The translations under genes and the position numbers were made by a program. The notes below the pieces were generated by a model. It worked only from the letters and a program-made list of their open reading frames with translations, searched no databases and had not been told where the DNA came from. Below are positions 43,407 to 53,999 of a stretch of DNA of 64,000 nt, one piece after another; the first letter of the stretch is position 1; every line of letters starts with the position of its first letter. Source of the stretch: Axinella damicornis (Eukaryota > Porifera > Demospongiae > Axinellida > Axinellidae); NCBI GenBank assembly GCA_963931865.1, contig OZ007514.1, forward strand, positions 9,643,222 through 9,707,221, read 5' to 3'.

Positions 43407-44280
43407 TTTTTGAGGGGATTCCCCCTTCCTCTGTGTATAGGAGAAGATTTGAAGTAGGCGCGTGTCCCTCCCCCCTCACACTCCACACAGCCTCACACTC
43501 CTCCCTTCCTCACATCCTTACATTCCACACTGCCTCACTCTCCACACTGCCACCCCCCACAGTGCATATCTATCATCAACGTGTGCCAGAAGGTGGAAGA
43601 AGGTCAGGATAATCAACAGACACCCTTTTATTACCAGGTGTGACTGCAGTGGATAGTGCTGTGGATAGTGATGAGAGCTGTACATTGTGTATGCATGTAA
43701 ACTGTCCCTTGCTGTTTTAGGGTTAGGCTAGAACCGCCAAATGAAACGTGACACTTAGATGTACAAGTGTCACATACGTACGTAACACAAGATGCGCTTC
43801 ACCTTGCCTGACTCACAAGTCTCACAGTTCGTGTGTTGTGCATGCGTGTGTGTCATATTCTGTGTAGTAGTCCCTGAGGCTTGCCCCGCATTGTCATTCA
43901 TTCCTCTAGTAGAGTACCATTTTCATTCTGTGGGGTTGTGTTTATTCATTAACCCGATATTAATTGCAGTTCTGATGTACTAGGTAATGGGAATCTGTAC
44001 CAACCCACACCTGCCCCTAACTGAGTTTGTTCATGTGTGTTTCTGTGCTAACGAAGTAGCTGGCAAATGCTCACCTTAGCTACAACAACTTGAAGTGGAC
44101 TTAGTTTGTGAAACCTTCCATCCCACCCACTCACATGTACTATGACATGTTTATAGATTGCCAGTGATTACTCTCTTCTGTGCTGAGAATCAGAGAGTTA
44201 TAGCTGTCTAGCGGGCGGATCCAGCTACGTACTAACTTGACTTGGAGGTTATGTCTGTGGTAGAAGTCGGATCTGCTACG
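42500..44280. other. No recognisable gene; poly-C/(CA)n at 43271-43394
   Basis: Apart from the pure C run (about 22), the following CA and GA repeats and a CCTCACACTCC-rich stretch to 43560, I see no coding signature. A short spliced-looking stretch at 43106-43198 ending GCAAG|GTGTGT has no family I recognise. Confidence 0.5.
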
Positions 44281-44288
44281 TCGACTCA

Positions 44289-44377
44289 GAGGTTATGCGG
44301 TTTATCCTCCTTGGGAAAGTTTAGCTTCAGCTTTGCCTCAGCCAAACTTTCCCGCGGAGGATAAATCGCATAACCTC
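44289..44377. repeat. Hairpin with 34-bp arms
   Basis: GAGGTTATGCGGTTTATCCT...GGGAAAGTTT faces its near complement AAACTTTCCCGCGGAGGATA...CATAACCTC across a loop of about 20 bases. An incomplete direct copy of the outer part (GGAGGTTATG) lies at 44245. Confidence 0.8.
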
Positions 44378-44835
44378 CACCTCGACATAGTACATCCTAT
44401 ACTACTACTACACTTGGTTGGGTATGGTGGGACCTGTGTGATGTAGAGGCACCAGATGCTAGTTTGAACTAGCACACTTTATTCAATATTCACAGTATGA
44501 CAGTCATCCTTGAGGTACGTATGTAGACTTTGTCAAGCAACCTCGAGCAGGGAGCAAGGCAGGTAATCATGCTGCAGGGCAGTTGAATCTGGGCTAGTGT
44601 ATACAAACTCATGATTGCAATACGTAACTCGCTCAGACTTTTGTGGATTTCTGGCCTTCTGAGGTGGTTTCTGATGCAATTGATTCTTGGCAAAGAATGT
44701 GGCGACCGGGGTCTGTATAGATCTGCAGATGTGGGCACAGTGCTTGCTAGCTAGAGCATGGATATCTATGGCTACAGTGATACGTCGCATGAAGAATCAG
44801 CGCTTCCTGTTCGTTGTACAACATGCACCTCTAGC

Positions 44836-44920
44836 ACCTCTAGGTTCATTCCCGTCATCGAATCAGCACCTCTAGGTTCATTCCCATCATCGAATCAGCA
44901 CCTCTAGGTTTATTCCCAGG
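44836..44920. repeat. 32-bp tandem repeat, three copies
   Basis: GCACCTCTAGGTTCATTCCC with ATCATCGAATCA, repeated three times; the last merges with a MULE-type CCCAGGCC end. Confidence 0.8.
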
Positions 44921-45673
44921 CCATTCCGATGCCATTACAGTATGCAGTAATCGAGGGGCAGAATGCCTGGTAGAATTATTCGGTCAATGACTTGCCAAGA
45001 TGTTAGGTAGAGGAATGGAGGAGAGGCACATTCCCAGAACAGACTGGTTAGGTAGCTGAGCAGTCAATCACATGATCGATTTCTGTCAACATCCAGTAAG
45101 GTTTGTCTCAGTTTCTGAACGTTACCTGGCGACAGAACTGTGCACACATTAATTTTGTCTTCCTGATGTGTTCAGTTATACCAGGCCTCCTCCACTAGTG
45201 CATACTGATCACGAGCTGGAAGTGGGAAGGGCCTCAGAACGAGGATCCAAAATGTTAGTGTTGTCGCATTTCACATGAACTGAGTGCACCGATGCCACAT
45301 TTAAGATTTCTAGTTCCTGATGGCTGCCAGCAGTGGTGCTAGTAGTTCAGTAGATCCAGAGTCTGTCAGTGTGCATGACATTGACTCCTCTGATATTAAA
45401 GTACTGTTGAGCATCCTTTGCTGCCTGAACTGAGAATATTTCAAGAATAATAGGTACTAAATAATGGGAAGTTTAGAGGAATCAAATGAAAGAACAATAG
45501 GTGGAAACACATGCCCAAGCTACCATGAGATACAAGCAGCTGAAATGGAATGTGACATGTAACTTGGTTCTTCATATAAGAATCACTGCATCTGCACTAG
45601 TATACTATTATGGTGCCATCAGTTTATAGAGACAGACTGCGTTACTAGAATGGTTTGCTTTTGAACTGATTCT

Positions 45674-46270
45674 CAGGGGCAACCACACTCCTGCTAGATT
45701 GTTTGCAACTCGCTGGTAGGGAAAGTTGAGTATGTCACATATGTCACGTGAGCATCATGCTCAGTTCATCGAATCAGCAATGGTGGCCAAAGGAAAGACA
45801 AATTATTACAGCGCTCACAACTTCACCAGCACGGTGAGTTTTGGCATGTAAGCATCAGTGAACGACAGCGACCCTTCATAAGAGCTGTACTGGCAATGAA
45901 AGTTGAAGAGAGTGCTCAAACAATGGCGGCCGACGGCATGACAAAAGCACGCTTGTATCTCCACCTACCGTGCACACCGACATTGGCAGCAAATTCCAAT
46001 TATTTGCATGGGCATTCCACACAGCTGCAACAGTTATAAACTAGCTTTTTGCTAACCATCTGTGTGTTTTCATGTAATGATCATCAGTGAATACAGTACA
46101 TGTAGGTGATGGAAGACTATATTGCAAGAGAGACATGCACATACACGGAGAGAAGTTTCAACGTTTGTGAAGGCGCTCAAGGACTGCCGTAGGGCTGAAG
46201 CATACTAAAGAGTGCATTGCAAAGCCGGCGCTAGCTGGACCACACTTTGGAGTGCATTTATACTAGCCTC
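45674..46270. repeat. Dispersed repeat family, copy 3
   Basis: Begins GGGGCAACCACACTCCTGCT and contains the same TCACAACTTCACCAGCACGG and GTGAGTTTTGGCATGTAAGC blocks as 11470-11970. Confidence 0.55.
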
Positions 46271-47151
46271 TCTGTACCTGCCTTGCAGACCACGTCCCGC
46301 CACATGCATCCCTCAAAGCACACTGCACCTGCCTCGAGCCACACCCATGGGAACAGCCACTCTGCTCAGCTAGTGCCTGCATGGTGGTGCTGAGTGCTTG
46401 CTGTTGGAATCCTGCGGCAGTCCTTGAGCACTTTGACAAACATCAAACTTGCCTCTGTGAATGTGCTTGTCTCTATTGTAGTGCAGTCTTGTATCACATA
46501 CATGTACAAGGTCTGTTGCCACACCAGTGAGTTGTACCAGCTACCAGAAGTGCTGTTTCCACATACTATCGAGGAGTTAGGATATTTCACTTTATCTCAC
46601 TTATGTCAAGTCAACACAGAGTTTGGTCGGACATGATCAGACACCAATTTGCGTCAGTGGAATGTCAGTTTCCATGTGATCTGATGAATAGAATGTGGCG
46701 AACCATAACTGCTCATGACCAACTGCTAGTCTCGCACCCACACCCCGTAGTGGCAGCATAGGTATGAGAGCAACCATCTGTAAGCCACCGTGCATGGTAA
46801 CATTCAAATTAGAACAAGGCTGGTGCAGCAGGGTGGGCTGGGTGGACCATGGCGCACCCAACTCTCAGGCCAGATAGGGGTTTTTTCTTGCCGCTCGATT
46901 GCGACATTGAGCATCGAGGCTACATCAAGTGCTCAGTCGAGTGACACTCGCACTCGTAACAAGGCTAATAACAATTAATATGCTGTGACAATTTGTTCCC
47001 AGACATCCTTATTATGTCGTACCCTTGTGTCCACTGCCTTGCTGAGTATGGGGATCGTTGCAAGAAAGCCTTTACACACTGGCCGAAATTTCGCATTTCC
47101 GAAGAAGAAATTTGGTACACGAGAAAGAGTTAATATCAACTGATTGGGTGG

Positions 47152-47153
47152 GG

Positions 47154-47187
<34 letters not shown>
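47152..47187. repeat. Poly-G tract
   Basis: About 28 consecutive G after GGGTGGGGGGAGG. The surrounding 46.3-47.9 kb shows no recognisable gene; 47480-47646 has MULE-like CCCAGGCTTTCC / GGAAAGCCTGGATACGAAGCTA ends. Confidence 0.85.
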
Positions 47188-48194
47188 CTAGAGTTTGCGC
47201 ATGCTTAGTTCTGGCCCACCCTATATCTTTTACATTGATCCAGCCCGGCCTGTAGAACCATGTGTGAAACCAAACTTAAGCATCTGTTTTAGTAGAATAT
47301 GCAACGTACAATCACTGCCAGTTACTGCTGACCTTGCAAGTCGTTATAATAGCACCTACCAATCAAATTTCAGTATTGTTTGCTAATTGGTTCAATGGTG
47401 CCAGTATGAATGTCAGGAACAAAGTGGTGTACTGGGATGTACGAGACTGCCTGTATATAGATTTGAGTGTACACTTCAACCCTTGTACCCAGGCTTTCCG
47501 TCCCAGTATCCTTTACCTCTAAATCCTCTAGATGTGACGTTCATGGTGGTACCATGTCGTGTACGAAATTTCTCCCTGGCTTTCCTTCCTGATTTATCTC
47601 CAAAGCTGAGGCAAATTCTTGGATGGAAAGCCTGGATACGAAGCTAACCCACAACCCCAGTGGCTACAATACTGCAACCAGACTGTGTTAACATGAGGAT
47701 ATTGATTAAAAGATGGACTATGTTCCAAGTATTTTCATTGCTAAGTAACTGGCTCTGTGCGTACAATTACTGGTACGATATTTTGTGTAATTGTTGTATG
47801 TGACCAGATTTGGTCTAGCCACAACTGCCAGCCATAGTGCACAAACAGTGGGGTACACGTGCAAATTGACTTTTGTATGAAGGCAGTCGTGCCAAAAATA
47901 ACAGTGTGGTGCTGCACACTCCCGACAACAGGCCTACAGCAAGAGCGCTGTGCTTAAGTATCAGTACAGACATGAATTCTCTTGTTAAGGAGAGGTGCAA
48001 AATTAGAGAGTTCAGTGAGCCATTAAGGAGCTATATCCTTTTCTCATCACCCAGTACATTAGGCTCTCCTGGATGTGGAGCATCCTTGGTGATAGACATT
48101 GATGTGCACTTGGTAAGGAGAGGTGGTGGCGGGGAGGTGCAAAATTAGAGAGTTCAGTGAGCAATTAAGCCTTCGTGTTCTCATCACCCAGTAC

Positions 48195-48618
48195 TACCGT
48201 ATGGCGCTTATATTTCGCGGGTCTAAATTTTTGCGAATTGCTCTTCGAGAACATTTTGTTGAAAAAATTTCGCGCATTCGCGGTAAAACGCCACGCCCAC
48301 AGAATGGGTGTGGTGTATTATACTGCACTTGCGTGAAGACTCTCGTGCGCGCTGAACTCAACTAGCTACCACAGACCACTTCGTCGGTGCGTTGTATTCT
48401 GCTACACTCTCTTCCCCACTTCAGAGTTCGTTTTCAGATACCTGCCTAGGCGTTTCGCCGGATCGAGCTGGCAGCTTCAGTACTGGAATACTGTCCACGT
48501 AGCTAGCTGTAGGCGCACAACACGTGACAAAATTTTCGTTGAAATAATTTCGCGAATGACCTGTAATTAGCGAAATTCGCGAAAATTTAGACCCGCGAAA
48601 TTTAAGCGCTATACGGTA
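48195..48618. mobile_element. TACCGTA-ended MITE, 424 bp
   Basis: Left TACCGTATGGCGCTTATATT...CGCGGGTCTAAATTT, right AAATTTAGACCCGCGAAATT...AAGCGCTATACGGTA; TIRs of about 38 bases, with TA at both borders. The interior is CG-rich with TTTCGCG motifs. Confidence 0.85.
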
Positions 48619-48730
48619 TAGGCTCCATGAGACCATCCTGGATACGGTGATAGACATTGATGAGCACTTGGAGAGGGCTACGTACGTATATCAGAACTCA
48701 AGTGGACCAATGGGGAGGAGATGTGAAGTG

Positions 48731-48772
48731 TGCGTGTGTGTGTGTGTGTTGGGGGGGGGGGGGGGGGGGGGG
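48731..48772. repeat. (GT)n plus poly-G tract
   Basis: GTGTGTGTGT followed by about 23 consecutive G. Confidence 0.9.
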
Positions 48773-49319
48773 GCATAAGTGAATCTGACATGCGCTCCTG
48801 TTACCACAACTAAATAATAAACGCTAACTCTTCAACAGGTCATCACACCGCTGGTAGATTACATACCTTAGACGTACTTGAACAGCACTGTTACAGCAGC
48901 ATATGCCTACAGTGCTGCAGTGATCCCTTAACTAGCCAGCCAGTTCAGCTGCCACCATTGAATTTTGACTAGCATATACACTCTCTCATACACAGGCGTG
49001 GAGGGTATAGTGGTGGTCCCACATGTACACCACATCACTGCACCCTCCACAGGACCCTGCTGGTCAGGAGAGCAGCTTTGCAAGAGACAGCGGGACTGGT
49101 GAGTCTGTTTGTATTTCAATCAGATTTCCAGCCTTACATATTTATTTGGGAGGTGTTAAATGGTGAGCAAATCATCTCTATAGGGAGCTGCCATGGGGAC
49201 AGAAACTGATCTGTAACCCTGCAGCTGTGAATAGTTTTGGTCAATTCTTGGGTTGTACGTGTATGGCACTAGGTTTGTTTGTACATGCACCACATTTTAC
49301 CTGTAGCAACAAGACACAG

Positions 49320-49399
49320 GACTAACTTACATTGAGAAGAATGCATGGCGATGATCACTTGGAAACATCCGCTTCATTGGAGAGCTCTTTAAACTTAAG
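49320..49399 (+). CDS. eIF4G MIF4G exon (NIRFIGELFKLK, TGA inside)
   Basis: Acceptor AAGACACAG, donor AAG|GTATTT; 2 bases + 26 codons. LTYIEKNAWR*SLGNIRF aligns with the family's E..K.KAR.RSIGNI(K/R)FIGELFKLK, with TGA at the second Arg. Confidence 0.75.
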
Positions 49400-49525
49400 G
49401 TATTTCTGTGATGCTACCTCTGCAGAAAACAACTAATACCGTTGTGAAGAAAATTATTTTGTACGATTTCTGTGGTGTTTGATCAGTTGTACATGGGTTG
49501 TGACTACATGCTTTTCCTGTGCCAG

Positions 49526-49656
49526 ATGTTGTCAGAAACGATAATGCACGAGTGTGTTGTTGGACTGCTGCGATCTCCTGTTGATGAGGAGTCTCTCGAG
49601 TGCTTTGCAAATTGATCACCACAACTGGCAAGGTCCTGGACCACCCCCAAGCAAAG
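49526..49656 (+). CDS. eIF4G MIF4G exon (ETIMHECVVGLL...DEESLEC)
   Basis: Acceptor CTGTGCCAG, donor AAG|GTGGGG. MLSETIMHECVVGLL, DEESLECFA, then one base short, LITTTGKVLDHPQAK. It corresponds to ML.E.IMH.C...LL....EESLECL..L..T.GK.LD in eIF4G. Length 131 is one less than phase requires. Confidence 0.85.
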
Positions 49657-49669
49657 GTGGGGAGGAGGA

Positions 49670-49704
<35 letters not shown>
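49670..49704. repeat. Poly-G tract
   Basis: About 33 consecutive G, 15 bases after the splice donor of the 49526 exon. Confidence 0.9.
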
Positions 49705-49706
<2 letters not shown>

Positions 49707-49879
49707 GGGGGCTTGTCCAATCACAGTTATTTCACTCATGTTACGACGTGTCTCGTGACTTAGAACATGGCGAACAGACCAGAGTTGAATGTTCAATGTT
49801 TGGATGATGCAGTGGCAGCTGTTGATGAGACCACTCACATGACCCATGGCCACATGACCCAGTGTATTTTATGTGAGGG

Positions 49880-49985
49880 AGCCCACGTATATAAATGCAT
49901 CTTCACATTTATAAATGTGGCATTACATACATAAATGTGTCTTCACATAATATATAAATGTAGGCCTCACATTTACAAATATACT
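49880..49985. repeat. CACATTTATAAATGT repeats
   Basis: Four or five imperfect, self-complementary copies of CTTCACATTTATAAATGTG; three more at 50425-50470. Each unit is itself a small palindrome. Confidence 0.75.
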
Positions 49986-50654
49986 AGTGCATACGTGGTT
50001 GACCACACAGAAATGCCTCGCGGGAAGCTCTGATACAATTTGGCAGTTTCAGAACATAACTAGCTAGCGAGTCTCTGTGAATGGCGAGCGTCAACTTCAT
50101 TCTGCCTGCCAAGTCTCTTGCGGTCAGCCGCTCTGGTAGTCTCCCTCCTCGCCTCATCGGTTCTCCATCGATATCGCTGCACTCTTTACCTTGTCAATCG
50201 TCGTCTCCTGTCAGAAACTGACTCGTCCATTTTGTACAGGACAAAGGTTGCGTGTGCGGGTTGTATAATTATGCGCGCGTGGGGGCCGGGGTCCAACGCG
50301 TAATGTACGTGCGGCGTCACTTCAAATGCGTTACAGACAAATATAATTATAATATAGTCGCACTAGCTCAGATTCGACCTCCACACTGCATGATTAGTTG
50401 CCTCGCTTCCGGCTCGGCAATAAAATGTGGCTTCACATTTATAAATGTAAGCATCACATTTACAAATGTTTTGATAGACTGATTTTTGGCACAGATGGCA
50501 CCCCATGCTTATATGGTAGGCATTAATTCAAGGCAACTGATGTCTCCCCCCCTCCTTACTTTTCCTCGCTACAATTACAATTTTGTCCCCCCCCCCTCTT
50601 GTGTTAATTTTGTAAATGAAAGACTCCCTTACGATTCATGTTACTGTTACACAG

Positions 50655-50928
50655 GTCCAGTTCTGGTGGGCAGAAGCAATCCGACAGGGAGAGAGAGCGG
50701 GAGAAAAGCATTGGTACCCGCGGGACCACCTCGGCCCCTGAACACACCCACTCCCAGCCAGGATCACATCTGACTGGAATACCCCGTCAGAAACCATTTA
50801 TGCCCGTCCACCCGGTTGTAGATGCTGTTGTGCCCTTACAGCCAGTTGCTGATGCTCTGGATGAGGACACGATTTGCAGGAAGACTGGGACAATCATTGA
50901 TGAACTAGCACAGAACAAAGACTTCAAG
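50655..50928 (+). CDS. eIF4G linker and start of MA3 domain
   Basis: Acceptor CTGTTACACAG, donor AAG|GTAAGA. Open throughout. Starts with a Ser/Gly and charged DREREREKS stretch like the RS/RG-rich linker before MA3, and ends KTGTIIDELAQNKDFK, matching K...II(D/E)E.L..ND.K of the first MA3 helix. Confidence 0.8.
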
Positions 50929-51213
50929 GTAAGAATCAGCCCTGTAGCCTGGATAGCAGGCCGATACACTTGTCACTGCATACTTGTATTTCCTGTTTAT
51001 CAGGTAAATGAAATTTTGAAGAAAATGTCTAGATTAATTTTTGTAACCTTGTCTTGCCGATCAGAAGTGCCTCATAAACTATGGGAATAGCACTCCCAGC
51101 TGGTGTAGCATCGTTGTGGAATTTTAGCCGATAATCCAATAGCTCAAATTGGGCAACAAATATCTGCAGATACCGATCTAAACTTTGTTGCCAACACCCA
51201 TTCTGTAATACCG

Positions 51214-51779
51214 TAGTGTCCCGCTAATACGCCCCCTTCAAAAATATGCCCTCCCCCTTTTTTCGCCCCAAGTTCCTGCGCAGGGTAGTTTGACTCGTTA
51301 TAACGCCCCCCCCTGGTGAGCATCTTCTGGAATATCTAAACTACACGTGCGCAACTTTGCAGATCGTCTCTCAGATGATCGAGTAGTCACCATTGACGCC
51401 GACGGTACAAGTCATCTCGCTGCCACTCTTCCGTAGGAAATACCAGGAAATGTTCCGTGGTTCATGACCGACAGTTAGCTTATTGCCGTTCTTGAGGATG
51501 GCTACAGCGAAGTCGTCGTGAATGTTATGGCCCTCGAGTTGAAGTGCAGCTCTTCTCGCCGATGTAGGGAGACCACGCATGATGACCACGAACAGTACTG
51601 GCGATCGTTTGTACTTTTGTAACTGTGAACATGAGCCTTGGCAGTGTCATAAACGTAGCGAAACTATTTGAGGGGGCCTAATATCGAGACTAATTGCGTA
51701 CTCGAAAATACGCCCCCTCCCCTCTTTGGTCTGGATGTAGTGTACAAAATAGGGGGTGTATTAACGGGACACTACGGTA
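51214..51779. mobile_element. TIR element with HIRAN-like fragment, copy 2
   Basis: Reverse-oriented copy of 5253-5808. Ends TACCGTAGTGTCCCGCTAAT and TTAACGGGACACTACGGTA. It lies in the eIF4G intron between 50928 and 51938. HIRAN-like words on the minus strand at 51371-51589: NIHDDFAVAILKNGN, VGHEPRNISWYFLRKSGS. Confidence 0.85.
51371..51589 (-). pseudogene. HIRAN-like fragment (copy 2)
   Basis: About 72 codons. More complete at the front than copy 1: MRGLPTSARRAALQLEGHNIHDD replaces the family's usual E...REP.N..D. Same decayed state, no flanking exons. Confidence 0.5.
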
Positions 51780-51937
51780 TATGAGAAAATTTGGCCAACA
51801 TAGCCGATTGATGTCCATATAGCCGATCCAATTATCGGTCCACCCACCCCGGTAGAGGCCCTGGAGAGCAGTGTTGTGTTAGCTTACACTGAAGCTGCTG
51901 AGACTCTGTCTTCTCTCTCACTGCCGTTCTATTCCAG

Positions 51938-52006
51938 GTGGCAATAGAGTGTGTGAGGGAGATGAAGTCTCTGGGAACGATGAACGTGTTGGTACAGGAC
52001 AGAGGG
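51938..52006 (+). CDS. eIF4G MA3 exon (VAIECVREMKSLG)
   Basis: Acceptor TCTATTCCAG, 23 codons, donor GGG|GTAGGA. It matches EA(M/V)QCV.EL.......VFV. of eIF4G. The donor lies inside the inverted repeat of the element filling the next intron. Confidence 0.85.
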
Positions 52007-52354
52007 GTAGGAGCAGGGGGGGCAAGGGGTGCAAGTGCACCCCCACTTTTTCCCTGGGGGTGCATTGCACCCCCACTTTTCCTGGAGAAAAATTATCTAT
52101 TTAGTAAAGTAATTTTGACAACTCACCAAGCACATGGTCAAATGATAGTGTTTGAAATTTAGATGTTTGTAAAACAACAGTTGTTAGGTCTCAAAATCGC
52201 CCCAGAACCGCTCTCAGAGCACCAAATTTTGCAAAATTTTCTGGGGGGGGCATGCCCCCAGACCCCCCTAGCAGGGCACATTCCTACGGAATGTGCACAG
52301 ACGCTTCACCTCCGGGATTCTTTGCCCCCCCACTTTTTACTACCTTCCTACCCC
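52004..52354. mobile_element. TIR element occupying a whole eIF4G intron
   Basis: Left GGGGTAGGAGCAGGGGGGGC, right ending CTACCTTCCTACCCC; inner GTGCACCCCCACTTTTTC appears twice at the left, and CCCCCACTTTTTAC at the right. The intron is 52007-52361, so all but seven bases of it belong to this element. Confidence 0.7.
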
Positions 52355-52361
52355 TCTGCAG

Positions 52362-52474
52362 GAGTCTGTGAACCACACACTTGAGAAGTCGACACTGGCC
52401 AGGGTGTGCATGGGAGAGCTGTTCAATGGACTGGCCAAGTAGCAGCTGCTGACAGAGATGAAATTCACTGCTGG
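52362..52474 (+). CDS. eIF4G MA3 exon (in-frame TAG)
   Basis: Acceptor CCTCTGCAG, donor GG|GTAAGT; 37 codons + 2 bases. ESVNHTLEKSTLARVCMGEL then FNGLAK, TAG, QLLTEMKFTA, as in ESTLERS...MGQLL..L.......F..GF. Confidence 0.8.
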
Positions 52475-52486
52475 GTAAGTGTGGGT

Positions 52487-52566
52487 TTGGGAGGTGCATG
52501 GCACAGCTGTTCCATGAGCTATCCAAGGAGCGGCTGCTCATGAAGGAGAAATGCATTGCTGGGTGA
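52487..52566 (+). repeat. Partial tandem duplicate of the MA3 exon
   Basis: GTGCATGGCACAGCTGTTCC...GAAATGCATTGCTGGGTGAG copies the second half of the 52362 exon and its donor. It reads RCMAQLFHELSKERLLMKEK with no stop, offering an intact alternative to the half that carries TAG, though a good acceptor is not obvious in front of it. Confidence 0.65.
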
Positions 52567-52800
52567 GGGGTGGGTATCTTGGTGTCTGGAAGTAAATGCC
52601 TGTCTAAGTAGAGTTGTTTGGCGTGATCCCATCAATCCCGTGACTGAGTTACGCAAGGCTCTTTGAGCACCTCATGCTTGAAGCAACACATCTGATCTAG
52701 GTAGCTGCATGATCCACATGTGTTCACACAGTGACACACACAGAGTGCATGTAATGGCTACGTATGTGATGCCGACTTCCTCTGCTTCCTCTCCCTGCAG

Positions 52801-53083
52801 GCTGAATGAGGTTCTAGAATATGTGTGAGGACATAGAAGTAGACATATCCCTAGAATATGGGACTACCTGGGGGAGATCCTCTCTCAGCCGCCCCTGCCC
52901 CTCTGCACCCTTGTGAAGGTGGGGAGAGCAGCAGATCTGGTGGCCAAGACCCTCCTACAGGGTTTGGTGTGGCAGTCAGAGGCGGCTGCCCTGTCTCTGT
53001 GGCCCCAGTCGCAGCTGGATTCAGTGGATTGGACCTCCCTAGGAGTCAAGTCGGAAGATGTTGAGGAGTTTGTTAGTAAGCAG
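52801..53083 (+). CDS. eIF4G MA3 exon (two cancelling indels)
   Basis: Acceptor CTCCCTGCAG, donor CAG|GTGAGT. LNEVLEYV, shift, EDIEVDI, shift, RIWDYLGEIL, VGRAADLVAKTLLQGL, then LDSVDWTSLG and DVEEFVSKQ. Family pattern: ...LE...(D/E)(D/M).(I/V)DIPH.W.YL.E... One extra T near 52826 and two extra bases near 52855 add up to three. Confidence 0.8.
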
Positions 53084-53284
53084 GTGAGTTGGGGTGAGGA
53101 GGGAGGGTGGATTGGAGGTGGGTGGGTGTCAAGGAGTGGGTGGGAGATGGGAGGGTGTCTGGGAGTGGATGTGGAGGAAGGGTACGTAGGAGTGGTTGTG
53201 AGGAGAGATGGTGGTGTGAGAGATGTAGTGTGCAGAATGGGAGTGTGAGGGTGGGTTACATGAATGTACTCCTTCCTCCCCCAG

Positions 53285-53341
53285 AAACTGGATCTACCTC
53301 ACCAGATTACCAAGAACATCTTTTTGGGGTGTTGCCTCTGA
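53285..53341 (+). CDS. eIF4G exon start (KLDLPHQITKN), partial
   Basis: Acceptor CCTCCCCCAG, phase 0 after FVSKQ; KLDLPHQITKNIFLG fits the Q-K-(L/V) turn after MA3, then TGA at 53339. A donor may lie at GGG|GTGTTG. Confidence 0.45.
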   Translation, partial: KLDLPHQITKNIFLGCCL

Positions 53342-53851
53342 CCCAAGGTTACCTCAGTAAGTTCCGAATCACATGTCCGAACACCAAAGTAAAGATTGGA
53401 ATGAGCAGGAAAGAATATCAGTACTTCGATGTGCAAGTGCGAGATGTCATTTGCAAAACGTGTTTTCTGTGCTGGACAGCTTACACAAGATTGTATCTTT
53501 TTATCAAGCAGCAGTCGCATCTTGGTCATCCTGTTTGGACAATCAAGATCATCCTCGGTGATAATCACACACATGATGAAGACCCTGAAAATGGATGCAT
53601 GGCAGTATGTGTGTTGGCACCTAATGGATCAGACACTAGTGTGTGAGGACCAGCTTTGAACGTTACTTAAATGCTTGCACACAGTTCAAGGAGCACTAGT
53701 GGATATAATATGTGCATTGTCCAACTATACTATAGTGCTTTGTGCCATCAGTTTGCATAAATGACTGTTGTAGATCTCCCTCATTTTGAGGCTCACTCTG
53801 ATCATGCAGTGATGTTGTAATCAAAGAATAGTGAATAGTTGGAACACACTT

Positions 53852-53961
53852 TAGCCTCGTATAACTAGGCCTTCCCACCCCAGCGTTTGTCGCTTTTCGG
53901 GTGCCAATTCACACTGTAAGCAACAAACACTGGCGTGCTGTGAGAGAGCCTGGGTACGATA
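53852..53961. mobile_element. MULE-type MITE, decayed, about 110 bp
   Basis: TAGCCTCGTATAACTAGGCC...CAGCGTTTGTCGC and AAACACTGGCGTG...AGCCTGGGTACGA; the right terminal bases are lost. Confidence 0.6.
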
Positions 53962-53999
53962 TATAGAAGCAATACACTATAGACCAGGCACAATTTCGA

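Larger units (their letters stand above)
49320..53341 (+). pseudogene. EIF4G: eIF4G-like translation initiation factor (disrupted)
   Basis: Plus-strand exons of the scaffold that links eIF4E, eIF4A and eIF3 during cap-dependent translation. MIF4G domain exons: 49320-49399 (SLGNIRFIGELFKLK) and 49526-49656 (MLSETIMHECVVGLL...ESLEC...ITTTGKVLD). Linker and start of MA3: 50655-50928. MA3 domain: 51938-52006, 52362-52474, 52801-53083 and the start of 53285. Order, spacing and splice phases fit eIF4G. Lesions: TGA at 49352-49354 where an Arg is usual before SLGNI; one base missing near 49610 (GCAAATTG); TAG at 52440-52442; two indels around 52826 and 52855 that cancel but leave a TGA. The W2 domain and the eIF4E-binding N-terminus were not found. 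Exons are kept with introns, so it is not a processed copy. It may be a duplicated pseudogene, or the sequence may carry errors. Confidence 0.75.

Noticed and set aside
43055..43612. 185-codon open frame
   Set aside because: Mostly poly-C, CA repeat and CCTCACACTCC low complexity; no conserved motif at either end.
46394..46636. 80-codon hydrophobic frame as a membrane protein
   Set aside because: Overlaps another frame on the opposite strand, has no splice context and no recognisable motif.
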